From BAIKAL-G1 sp943369525 (GTDB lineage Bacteria > Cyanobacteriota > Cyanobacteriia > PCC-6307 > Cyanobiaceae), in the NCBI GenBank assembly GCA_943369525.1, contig CALRNL020000001.1, forward strand, positions 186,001-250,000: a stretch of 64,000 bases of DNA, written 5' to 3'. Under the pieces are notes generated by a model. It made no database searches. It was not told where the DNA came from and saw nothing but the letters and a program-made list of their open reading frames with translations. Shown here piece after piece: positions 42,572-50,318 of this stretch. The position numbers were made by a program, and so were the translations under genes. Every line of letters begins with the position of its first letter. Position 1 is the first letter of the stretch.

Positions 42572-45310
42572 TTAAGCCGTGACGCTTGAGGCGCTAACGA
42601 CGCTGTTGGAGATGGCCGAGGCGTTGATCACGCCGCTGCCGAGGATTTGGACGTCGTAGCCCGAGAGCCCCACCACCGAACTATTGGCGCTGGCGGTGGC
42701 ATTGCCGGTGACCGAGCTGGCCGTCACCGTGTTGCTGAGCTGGGCGATGGCATCGAGGTTGCCACTCAGGGTGAGGCTGTTGCCAAGCCCATGGAGGCCG
42801 AAGATGCTGGCATCACTGCTCGCCGTTGAATCGTTATTCACCGAGGAACTGGTGGTGGTGTAGCGACCGATGGCCGAGCCCGTGATCTGGTTGGTGCCGA
42901 CCAGGCCAGCGGTGAGATCGGCATTGGAAATGCCAGCCACATCCGCGTAGGTCGAGGCCCAAGCCGGCCCAGTAACGGTGGTCGCGAGCACATCGCCGCC
43001 ACTGGCGGCCTGGCCGAAGATGCTGCCTGCGAGGGGGCCCGCCTTGATCGAGCTGGCCAGGCCGGTTGTGCCAACCGATCCATCGATACCTTCGGCATTA
43101 AAGATGCCATTGGCCGTTGTCGAACCGGTCGTGTTGGTGGCTGTCACCTTCAGGGATTGGTCAAGGGCTCCGCTGGTGGGATTGAGGGTGCCGATCACAC
43201 CCGTGCCTTGCACACTGCCTGTCTTGCCAATGGCAATATTGGCATCGGTTTCTGCTGATCCGAGCACAATGCCACGACTGACAATTTCAGCGGTTGCACC
43301 GACAGTGCCAGTGACCCCTGATGCAACGGCACCACCATTTTGGGTGTTGCCACTGACGCGGGAACTGCCGATCACATTGCCAGTGTCGCCAATGCCAATC
43401 TTCTGGCTTTCCTGAAGAATGCCAGCAGCATCGAGGGCGAGCGTGCTAGTGGAATTGCCCGTCACTGTTTGGCTGTTGCTGCTGCCAGTCAGCAGGGAGG
43501 ATCCCTGAACGGATCCTGTTTGGCCAATCGCAATGGGGGTGGTGAGGATGCCCCGACCGTATTCCTGGGAGAGAGCGGTCGCTGAACCCGTGGTGGTGGT
43601 GGCGATACTGGCAAGATCACCATTGCCCGAAGCATTGATATTGCCACCCAGACCAAAGCTAATGGGGCTGGATTTAATCCCAATCACTTCTGCAGCAGCC
43701 CCGCCGGCGGTAGCGCTGGTAGGACCTGTGACGGCAGATGCCGTGGCGCCGAGCCCCACGGCCGCACTGGCGGTCAAGGTGCCCAGCCCACCGAGGCTGT
43801 TGAGGACGTACTGGCCAACCGAAAGGGATCCTTGGTTTATTCCCACAACCGAGGAAGCCATGCCCGCATCGGCAATCGTACCGGGGGTGGCACTAACACT
43901 GGAGGCAACGGCATTGCCAGCCAGGGTCGCCGAAGCTCCCAAACCGCTCAGATTGGTGCCGGCAAGAATGTCGGTGTTTGAGATTCCCAGCACATGGTCG
44001 CCATGGGCAACGGTGGCATAGGGATCAGCGCCGCTGCTGACCGTGGCGGCCGTGGCACTTTGGCTGCTGGCCGCACTAGATGTGATGGTGGCATTATTGC
44101 CAACGGCGAGCTTGTCGACGGCAATGCCAACAACATAGCCGTTGTTCACCTGGGCCACCACATCGCTGACGCTAGGCGATGTGGTGGAAGTGGCTGAAGC
44201 CGTGTTCGTGGCCGCCGCTGCCGCCGTCACAACCCCATTGTTGCCGATGGAGACGGTCGAGCCTGTCGTACTGTTTGGATCAGGATTGTAGGGTCCGCGC
44301 AGGATGCGCTCATCGGCAATCCCTGCGACTGTGTCTAGACCAATGATGGCTGTGGCACGACCATTCACCGCCTTCGATGTGGCGGCGGTGGCTGCAATAC
44401 CAGCGGCATTGAGGATGCCATCGCGGCCGATGGCAATCTCTAGCTTATTGGAAGGCAGCGGGACGATAGCATTTGGCCCAGAACCAACCAAAGGGTTGAG
44501 ATTATCACTGGATATGCCGGCAACGATGTGGGCCTTACTGGCCGACAGGGCATCTCCTGAGACGGTTTCTGAGTTGGAGTTGATTCCAATTGGAGTGGAT
44601 AAGGAACCAGCGACGGCATTGATCGAGGCCGAATCGCCAAAGGTTATTTTAACCGGGGCGCCAAGGGGAGCGGAACCGGTGTTATAAATCCCCACCACGC
44701 GGGTATCGGGAGCACCGGCGTAGGCACTGGCATTACCAGGGGCGACACCACCAGGCAGGCCGATGGTCTTCGCAGTGGAATTAATGGCGGCATTCACCGT
44801 AGAGCTGAGGCTCTTGCCCAAACCAGCTGCGATATCAATGTTATAAAGGCCTGTCTTCGCGCCCACATCGGCAGAAGACCAGGCGCTACCTCCAGTAGAG
44901 GTGGCAGCGGCGGAAGCAAGATTGCTAACAACGACACCGATCGTGCCATCTTTGCCGATCGTGATGTCACCCGGGGTATAGCCGTAGTCTTGGATACCTC
45001 CCGTGGGACCTGAGTTGTTGGCCGTGGCACTAGCATTACCACTGGTGGTGGTAGCGGAAGAGCCAACAACAGAGGCTTCGGTGACAGTACCGGCGGAATT
45101 CTCTCCCACCTGGATTGTGGAATTAAGAATGCCAGCCTGGGCCAACGTGCGAGCCAGCGCGGTGGCATCGCCGGTGACAACCAGATCCGTCGCCAAGGTA
45201 CTGCTTGGCGTGAGCAGGGTGCCGGCATCGGCGTTCAAGGTAAGCCCGTTGCCGACATTGATCGACGAGTCTTCGATCCCAACTGTGCGGGTGATGTTTG
45301 TGGCAGTCAT
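42572..45310 (-). CDS. Highly repetitive secreted protein, about 18 imperfect repeats
   Basis: 912 residues from ATG 45310 (MTATNITRTVGIEDSSINVG). Almost the whole length is built of about 18 repeats of 43-65 residues. Each opens with a hydrophobic residue plus GI, then a short polar run, a strand of the type ITIGKDGTIG, and an Ala/Ser/Thr/Gly-rich part often ending TVTGNATA. Examples of openings are AGILNSTIQVG, AGISSDNLNP, VGIAVDKLAVG, RGILTTPIAIGQTGSVQG and AGISNADLTAG. No Cys; only two Trp; very few charged residues. This suggests a beta-solenoid or fibre. No N-terminal signal peptide; the C-terminus SVVSASSVTA could be a type I signal. I know no named family for it. Confidence 0.8.
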   Translation of the reverse strand: MTATNITRTVGIEDSSINVGNGLTLNADAGTLLTPSSTLATDLVVTGDATALARTLAQAGILNSTIQVGENSAGTVTEASVVGSSATTTSGNASATANNSGPTGGIQDYGYTPGDITIGKDGTIGVVVSNLASAAATSTGGSAWSSADVGAKTGLYNIDIAAGLGKSLSSTVNAAINSTAKTIGLPGGVAPGNASAYAGAPDTRVVGIYNTGSAPLGAPVKITFGDSASINAVAGSLSTPIGINSNSETVSGDALSASKAHIVAGISSDNLNPLVGSGPNAIVPLPSNKLEIAIGRDGILNAAGIAATAATSKAVNGRATAIIGLDTVAGIADERILRGPYNPDPNSTTGSTVSIGNNGVVTAAAAATNTASATSTTSPSVSDVVAQVNNGYVVGIAVDKLAVGNNATITSSAASSQSATAATVSSGADPYATVAHGDHVLGISNTDILAGTNLSGLGASATLAGNAVASSVSATPGTIADAGMASSVVGINQGSLSVGQYVLNSLGGLGTLTASAAVGLGATASAVTGPTSATAGGAAAEVIGIKSSPISFGLGGNINASGNGDLASIATTTTGSATALSQEYGRGILTTPIAIGQTGSVQGSSLLTGSSNSQTVTGNSTSTLALDAAGILQESQKIGIGDTGNVIGSSRVSGNTQNGGAVASGVTGTVGATAEIVSRGIVLGSAETDANIAIGKTGSVQGTGVIGTLNPTSGALDQSLKVTATNTTGSTTANGIFNAEGIDGSVGTTGLASSIKAGPLAGSIFGQAASGGDVLATTVTGPAWASTYADVAGISNADLTAGLVGTNQITGSAIGRYTTTSSSVNNDSTASSDASIFGLHGLGNSLTLSGNLDAIAQLSNTVTASSVTGNATASANSSVVGLSGYDVQILGSGVINASAISNSVVSASSVTA

Positions 45311-45540
45311 GTGATTTCGGGTGTGAGGTGGGAAAAGGGCGTATCCCAGGCCGGCCTCGAATCTGCAACGGGCCTGCTTGAGTAACAGTAAGCACGAATC
45401 CCCCATCAAAATCACAAACCTTGAACCCGAATCGCTGCAGATCTGAAACCCTAGCCCTAACTACAGCAGATCTGCTTGTTACGTTGCAGACCGCTTTTGC
45501 CGTCCAAACTTTTGTTTGACCAAAAAATTTTACCGGCCAT
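45311..45540. promoter_or_regulatory. Upstream region of the secretion operon
   Basis: The 230 bp before the repeat-protein start should carry the main promoter of the minus-strand series. It is less GC-rich than its surroundings, with a short A/T-rich part around 45500-45540. No operator is clear enough to name. The strand could also be read from 45415 as a longer N-terminus for the repeat protein, but the added residues include Cys and look unrelated. Confidence 0.4.
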
Positions 45541-45599
45541 TTGCCGTCATCGCCAGCAAAATTCCTATCACGCCTTGGGTTTGCTGGCGATGACGGCAA
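45541..45599. terminator. 20-bp perfect inverted repeat at the end of the methyltransferase gene
   Basis: Arms 45541-45560 (TTGCCGTCATCGCCAGCAAA) and 45580-45599 are exact reverse complements with a 19-base loop. The right arm encodes the last residues of the methyltransferase (FAVIASK), so the hairpin would form on its mRNA across the stop codon at 45568. A TTTTTT run follows on the minus strand about 15 bases later. Likely a terminator insulating the secretion operon. Confidence 0.6.
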
Positions 45600-46221
45600 A
45601 GAAGGGATCCCCCTGGCCGCCGATCCAGCCCATAGGGCCTGGCGAGCGGGTGGGTTCGGCCAGGAGTTCCGGCTGGGGCCACCCCTGGGCCACCAGCACC
45701 CGGGCTACCACCAACAGGCGGTCCTGATCACTACCCTCCAACCAGATCTGGGGTGCCTTTTGGGAAAACATGCGATTGGAAAAAGCCACAATCAGCTGGC
45801 CACCAGGCCGCAGGATCCGCAGCAGTTCGGCTGCAATCGCCTCAGGCTGCTGCAGGTATTGCCAGCCGGCGGTGATCAACACCGCATCCACACTGGCCGC
45901 TCCAAGGGGCAGGATTTGCTCCCTGTTGAGATTCTGAACCCAGAAACGATCAAGGCGCGGGTTCGCCTGGAGCTCTGCGGCATTGAGACCATGGCCGACC
46001 ACGCTCCGATAGCGAATCTCCTCGGGCAGATGGCTGACCCAGCTGGCCATCAGATCGAGCAGCTGGGCTTCCGCTGGAATGCGCTGGCGATAGAGGTCGG
46101 TGAGGCGGGCGCGGAAACCGCCATCGAGGTGCTGCACAAAGCGGGGCACGGCATAAAAAAGGGCGTCATCGGCCCCATCGAGCTTGCGGCGATCCACCTC
46201 AGCCAGTACCTGAACCACCAT
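45568..46221 (-). CDS. Class I SAM-dependent methyltransferase-like protein
   Basis: 217 residues from ATG 46221 (ATG 46245 adds eight). The order LLDLMASWVSHLPEEI, VVGHGLNAAELQANPRLDRF, ASVDAVLITAGWQYLQQPEA and LLRILRPGGQLIVAFSNRMF follows the methyltransferase-11 fold, but the first motif lacks the usual GxGxG. The substrate is unknown; a conserved cyanobacterial family of this type exists. It is divergent from the VOC gene. The open frame runs on to 46449 but that part overlaps the VOC gene and looks non-coding. Confidence 0.75.
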   Translation of the reverse strand: MVVQVLAEVDRRKLDGADDALFYAVPRFVQHLDGGFRARLTDLYRQRIPAEAQLLDLMASWVSHLPEEIRYRSVVGHGLNAAELQANPRLDRFWVQNLNREQILPLGAASVDAVLITAGWQYLQQPEAIAAELLRILRPGGQLIVAFSNRMFSQKAPQIWLEGSDQDRLLVVARVLVAQGWPQPELLAEPTRSPGPMGWIGGQGDPFFAVIASKPKA

Positions 46222-46394
46222 GCTGGCGCCCGTCACTGGAGCCATCCTGGCCAGGACCGGGCCGGGACCGGGGTGAGGAACCGACCGATTGGCAGCGGCG
46301 CCAGCTTCGCCAAACCGGCAAATGTCTTGGTATCTGGGCAGCACAATGGACCCATAGACCCCGATCCGGGTTGATCGAGCGTTCGGGACCACCC

Positions 46395-46772
46395 ATGCAA
46401 TTGCGGGCAAGCCTGGTGTTAGCGGCGGATGACAGCCGCCGGCTGGCAAGCTTTTACGCCCAACTGCTTGGCTGCGAGAGCGAAGCGGGCTTCAGTGCCA
46501 GCCATTGGCGGCTGACCTGGCCGGGGGCTGGGCTGCTGGAGATCTACGAGCCCTCCAGGGCCCGGCCACTGCCGCGCCAGATCGGCAGGCTCTCCCTCTG
46601 CCTGCAGGGGGAGAGCCCTGAAGGGCGGGCCCTGGACCAACTCCTGGCCTGGGTCGAGCTAGCCCTGGCGGCCGGCGCAAGCCTGGAGCAAGCCCCCAGG
46701 CTGGAAGCCTTCGGGGCAGAAGCCTGGCTGCTCGATCCCGAAGGCAACCGCCTGCTGTTGTTGATGCGTTGA
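46395..46772 (+). CDS. VOC (glyoxalase/bleomycin resistance) family protein
   Basis: 125 residues with one vicinal oxygen chelate domain: an N-terminal strand-helix (LVLAADDSRRLASFYAQLLG), a WRLTWPGAGLLEIYEPS middle and the closing AEAWLLDPEGNRLLLLMR, the typical family end. Metal ligands are not clear. Enzyme or binding function cannot be chosen from the sequence. ATG 46395 gives the normal start; the frame is open eight codons further. Confidence 0.75.
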   Translation: MQLRASLVLAADDSRRLASFYAQLLGCESEAGFSASHWRLTWPGAGLLEIYEPSRARPLPRQIGRLSLCLQGESPEGRALDQLLAWVELALAAGASLEQAPRLEAFGAEAWLLDPEGNRLLLLMR

Positions 46773-47299
46773 GGTGGCTGGAAAATTTAGCCGTTAGCGA
46801 GCCCTAGGAAGTGATCGCAAAACAGCTGTCAATGGTCACACTGGTTAGGAGTAGTCCTCTCGAGACTTGCATACGATGACAGGGCTAGCTGGCTCCGATT
46901 CGGTGATGTCATCAAGTCTGATTGAATAGCATTCGCTCTAGGTAGTGGGCGCCCGCTGCCATGGCCCTTGGGATAACTGGTAAGCAAAGCAGAAAAACTA
47001 TCGGGTCCGCTGACTTGCGGTTGTACCCCCTAGGTAGCGCTCCGAGGCAGCGCCCCCTACTAGGGGCCTGCTTCCAGTCGCTGCCTGCGGGGGGGATTCC
47101 TGGATGCCCTGGCAACCCAGTGGTGTTGCCAACATTAAAACCAGGCTAGCGTTAGTTGGCCTGATGAAACCAACCGAAAAGGTGGTGTTGGTACCACTCC
47201 CCTGGCGCCAGGTATTCGATCGCTACCATAGCCAACCTGCCCAAGCGCAGCTCGACAGTTTTGAACGGTACCAAGTTGGGCGCGATCTAGCCACAATCC
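46773..47299. other. About 530 bp without a convincing gene, with one structured element
   Basis: No open frame with a recognisable product. One stretch, 47027-47066, can fold: CCCCTAG (47027-47033) pairs with CTAGGGG (47060-47066), with an inner GCGCT/AGCGC pair, so it could be a terminator or part of a small RNA. A plus-strand frame from 47104 to 47418 overlaps the small minus gene and is probably its shadow. Confidence 0.5.
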
Positions 47300-47455
47300 T
47301 CAGTCGCCCAGGTAACAGAGTTCCAGCATTAACCGTTGTCCCAAACGGGCATCAATGGCACAAAATTGCCGTAGGGCACGCTGCCGCTGTTCGGAAGGAA
47401 GCTGACGCAGGTCGTTGATAGCTAAGGCCAGGCAATGGTGATCCAGTTCGGACAT
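47300..47455 (-). CDS. 51-residue small protein, unknown
   Basis: Reads MSELDHHCLALAINDLRQLP, then SEQRQRALRQFCAIDARLGQ and ends MLELCYLGD. Two amphipathic helices with sensible charge patterning and a complete start and stop argue for a real gene, although it is below the length of most ORF searches. No membrane helix. Function and family unknown. Confidence 0.55.
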   Translation of the reverse strand: MSELDHHCLALAINDLRQLPSEQRQRALRQFCAIDARLGQRLMLELCYLGD

Positions 47456-47506
47456 CGGCACCGCAAATCAGCAGCGTCATCGAACCGGCTCAAGCTACCC
47501 AGCGCC

Positions 47507-47545
47507 AGGGCCAGGGGCCAGATCGTCATCTAGCCCCCTGGCCCT
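47507..47545. terminator. GC-rich hairpin between two small minus-strand genes
   Basis: AGGGCCAGGGGC (47507-47518) pairs with GCCCCCTGGCCCT (47533-47545) with one bulged base and a 14-base loop. It is placed after the stop of the 47620-47934 gene and before the 51-residue gene, fitting a terminator, but has no T tract. Confidence 0.5.
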
Positions 47546-47619
47546 TGCCAGGCCTGCGGGTCCATCGAGCCCCCAGAACCATGGCTGTTGCCAGGTCCTG
47601 GGGGTCAGCCCCTAACCCC

Positions 47620-47934
47620 TTAGCTCACCTGAATCGCGGTCACCTGGCCAAGGCGGTTAGCCCGTTTCAGTGCCTCATTCATGCGCCGGAGCGGCACCCG
47701 AACTGGCACGGCCCGGTTTTGCTGCAGGGAACGGTTCAGGGCCGTCTGGATAGCCGAGGCCGAACCCATGAGCGAAGCCGCCCTGCCGCGGGCCAGCTGC
47801 AGCAGCCAGGACAGTGGACGGCTCCCATTGCCGCTGGAATCGTCCCAACCGTGGATGGGAGGCACCAGGTTCTGGCCGAGGCGGTGTGCAAGGAACATGG
47901 CCCGGTCCAGGCCACTCATGGCCACGGGACGCAC
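47620..47934 (-). CDS. Hypothetical basic protein
   Basis: Up to 104 residues (a shorter start, MSGLDRAMFLAHRLGQNLVP, lies at 47919). The sequence continues with a WDDSSGNGSRPLSWLL stretch and an Arg-rich helical end. Several plus-strand frames overlap it, so the choice of strand rests on the more natural composition here. No family recognised. Confidence 0.45.
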   Translation of the reverse strand: MRPVAMSGLDRAMFLAHRLGQNLVPPIHGWDDSSGNGSRPLSWLLQLARGRAASLMGSASAIQTALNRSLQQNRAVPVRVPLRRMNEALKRANRLGQVTAIQVS

Positions 47935-48361
47935 CAGTGATCGCCCATTGAGCAGCCATTGCGAAACAAGAACTCGGCAGCCGTGAGCCGCTCGCTGGCC
48001 ATCAGGTGCTGCTGGCCAGGCACCTGATGATCAACTAACAGAAGAAAGGCGTCCCTATCTTCGAAAGCGGCAATCGACCAATTTTCTTACCGCGATCATT
48101 GGCAACGCGTTCATTGCCAAGGGGGGGCGATCAAACCGGGCTGAAGGAACCACCGGCAGGGGGAGACATTAGGTGGCTGCGTTCACCAGATAGGGATTAA
48201 AATGGCCAGCACGCGATCGCTAGAGCTGCCCTAGCAGGGGGTTAGTAGTCGCCCGGTTCGAGAGAGTATGTGCCTTTTTCTGGCGTCAGGGGCGCCGCAG
48301 GACAACGATGCCCACGCCATGGCAGCCCTGGCTGGGGCAACGGAACCCAGGCCCCCCAAGT
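47935..48361. other. About 430 bp without a convincing gene
   Basis: Contains an exact 10-bp inverted repeat, CATCAGGTGC at 48000-48009 with its complement at 48020-48029, and one HIP1 octamer (GCGATCGC) near 48211. Nothing else is recognisable; it precedes the end of the M32 carboxypeptidase gene. Confidence 0.5.
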
Positions 48362-49882
48362 TCAGAGCGCTTGCAAACGCTCCAGCTTGGCCCCGAGATA
48401 ACGGAGAAAGGGAGCGGAACTGAGGACCTCGCCGCTCACCTGCTGCACTAAGGCTTCGCCATTGACGCGGCGGCCCAGGGGCCAGACCTGCTCAGCCAGC
48501 CAGCCCCGCAGGCTGGCCCCATCCCCCGCGGCCAGCCGCTGCTCAATCGGCCCGAGCTGGCGCTCCATCGCTTCGGCCAGCTGGGCACTGATCAGGTGGC
48601 CCAGGGCATAGGAGGGGAAATAGCCAAACAGGCCCTCGGCCCAGTGGATGTCCTGCAGGCAGCCTTCGCTGTCGCTGGGGGGCTCCAGGTCCAGGAGCTG
48701 CCGCATGCGCCGGTTCCATTCGCCGGGGAGATCGGCCACGGGTAGATCGCCTTCGATCAGGGCCAGTTCCAGCTCATAGCGCAGCACGATATGGAGGCAA
48801 TAGCTCAATTCATCGGCCTCCACCCGGATCAGGCCGGGCTGGAGCGGATTGAGGCCGCGCCAGAAATCCTGGGGCGAGCCCCAGGGATCGGCCGCCAGGC
48901 CGGCGCAGAAGCGGGGATACCAATGGCGGCAAAAGGCCTCGCCCCTGGCCACCCGGCACTCCCAGAACAGCGATTGACTTTCATGGACCCCCATCGAGGT
49001 GGCTTGCCCCAGGGGCCAGGGGAAGTAGGGGTCTTCGCTGCGGGGCAGCCCCTGTTCATAGAGGGAGTGGCCCCACTCGTGGGCGGTGGCCAGGAAGGCT
49101 GAGAACGGTTGACCTGGCACCACCCTGGTGGTGATGCGGAAGTCCTGGGGACCAACGGTGCAGGAGAAGGGGTGCGCCGAGCGCGAACGCTGGCATCGCG
49201 CCCGGTCGTAGCCCCAGCTGTCGAGGAGGTCGCTGCAGAGCTGCTCCTGCAGGGCCTCGGGCAAATCGATTCCCCCTAGCTGGGGGATGTTGCTGGCCCT
49301 TACCTGCTCAATGAGGGCCGGCAACGCGGCCTTAAGGGGAGTGAAGAGCTGCTCCAGGCGGGTTTTGCTGATGTCTGGCTCGAAGGGCTGGGCCAGGATT
49401 TCCCAGGGGCTGCGCTGGACCAGCTCAGCGCTGGCCAACTGGGACGCCTGCTGGCATCGCAGCCCGATCAGCCGTTCCAGTGCCGGCGCAAAGCAGGCGA
49501 AATCGTTCTGGCGCCGGGCTTCCTGCCAGCGGGCATTGCCGCTGGATTGGGCCTGGGCGATCGCGGCGACCAGGTCTGGATCGAGGGCCTGCTGGCGCCT
49601 GAGCTGCTGGCGCAGCAACTGCAGGTTGTGCACCGCTTCGGGGGCGGAGGCCCCATCGAGCTCGGCTTCTGCCGCGTCGAGCAGGTCGGCGTAGGCGGCG
49701 CTGCTTTGGCGTTGGTGCACTTGCTTAGCCAGCAGGGCGAGCTGGTCGCCGCGCCAGGGGGCTCCGGCCGGGGGCATCACGGTGTTCTGGTCGTAATAGA
49801 GGGCGCTGCTGATCGAGCCCAACAACCGGGTTTGGTGCAGGTGGTCGCGCAGGCGCTGCTGGGCGGGTGCCGCTGCGGCCAT
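48362..49882 (-). CDS. M32 family carboxypeptidase
   Basis: Zinc carboxypeptidase of the Taq carboxypeptidase family, releasing amino acids from peptide C-termini in the cytoplasm. 506 residues from ATG 49882. The metal-binding HEWGH lies in LATAHEWGHSLYEQGLPRSE (about residue 265) and is followed by the HESQSLFWECRV block with the third ligand Glu. The overall length is right for M32. The frame is open 119 codons further upstream, but that part is Cys/Pro/Arg-rich and unlike the family, so it is left out. Confidence 0.92.
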   Translation of the reverse strand: MAAAAPAQQRLRDHLHQTRLLGSISSALYYDQNTVMPPAGAPWRGDQLALLAKQVHQRQSSAAYADLLDAAEAELDGASAPEAVHNLQLLRQQLRRQQALDPDLVAAIAQAQSSGNARWQEARRQNDFACFAPALERLIGLRCQQASQLASAELVQRSPWEILAQPFEPDISKTRLEQLFTPLKAALPALIEQVRASNIPQLGGIDLPEALQEQLCSDLLDSWGYDRARCQRSRSAHPFSCTVGPQDFRITTRVVPGQPFSAFLATAHEWGHSLYEQGLPRSEDPYFPWPLGQATSMGVHESQSLFWECRVARGEAFCRHWYPRFCAGLAADPWGSPQDFWRGLNPLQPGLIRVEADELSYCLHIVLRYELELALIEGDLPVADLPGEWNRRMRQLLDLEPPSDSEGCLQDIHWAEGLFGYFPSYALGHLISAQLAEAMERQLGPIEQRLAAGDGASLRGWLAEQVWPLGRRVNGEALVQQVSGEVLSSAPFLRYLGAKLERLQAL

Positions 49883-50318
49883 CGGTTTACGGCAAATCGA
49901 CCGCAAGCATGGCGCTGCCGGCCCAGCGCAGGGAGACCCCGATCCAGTTCGACCTGGACCTGGGGCCTGGGGGCAAGGAGCTGCTGGGATTGCAACGGTG
50001 CATCCGGCGTGGCAAACCAATGCCCAGATGCGAGGTCGGCAAAACGGAGAGCAAACCAGTCGCCGCCTGCTGGCCCGCCCTCCAGGGAGGCTGGCCGGGG
50101 CTTTGTCATATCCCTTCGCAATCTTGAGGGAGTGAAGCCAACTTGAGGCTGCGGATTGGGGGCGCGGCCTAGGCGACAGGGGCGAGCAACCCAGCGCCTG
50201 GCAGCACTGATCAGCATTACTTGTTGATGGCATAGGCAAGGGGACTGGCTGCCCTTCGTCAGTTCGAAGCCCTGATCTTTAAGCTTTGCGGCCCCACCCC
50301 CCCTACCCCAATCTCCCG
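49883..50318. other. About 435 bp between M32 gene and ndhF, possible small minus-strand gene
   Basis: A minus-strand frame overlapping the M32 start (49777 to about 50331) reads GDWFALRFADLASGHWFATP and LQSQQLLAPRPQVQVELDRG, which has a more protein-like look than the other frames, but continues as low-quality sequence into the M32 gene. It may be a small gene or remnant; I do not claim it. The promoter of the ndhF operon must lie near 50200-50318. Confidence 0.4.

Noticed and set aside
33500..45300. Short repeated DNA in the secretion locus as a CRISPR array
   Set aside because: Repeats are imperfect, keep the reading frame and encode glycine-rich protein units; there are no equal-length spacers.
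45541..46374. 277-residue plus-strand frame
   Set aside because: Antisense to the methyltransferase; begins in the inverted repeat, which explains why its first residues mirror the end of the real gene.
50200..50318. LysR-type (NdhR/CcmR) operator upstream of ndhF3
   Set aside because: Loose ATCA/TGAT arms are present near 50210-50235 but the published consensus is not matched well enough to annotate.
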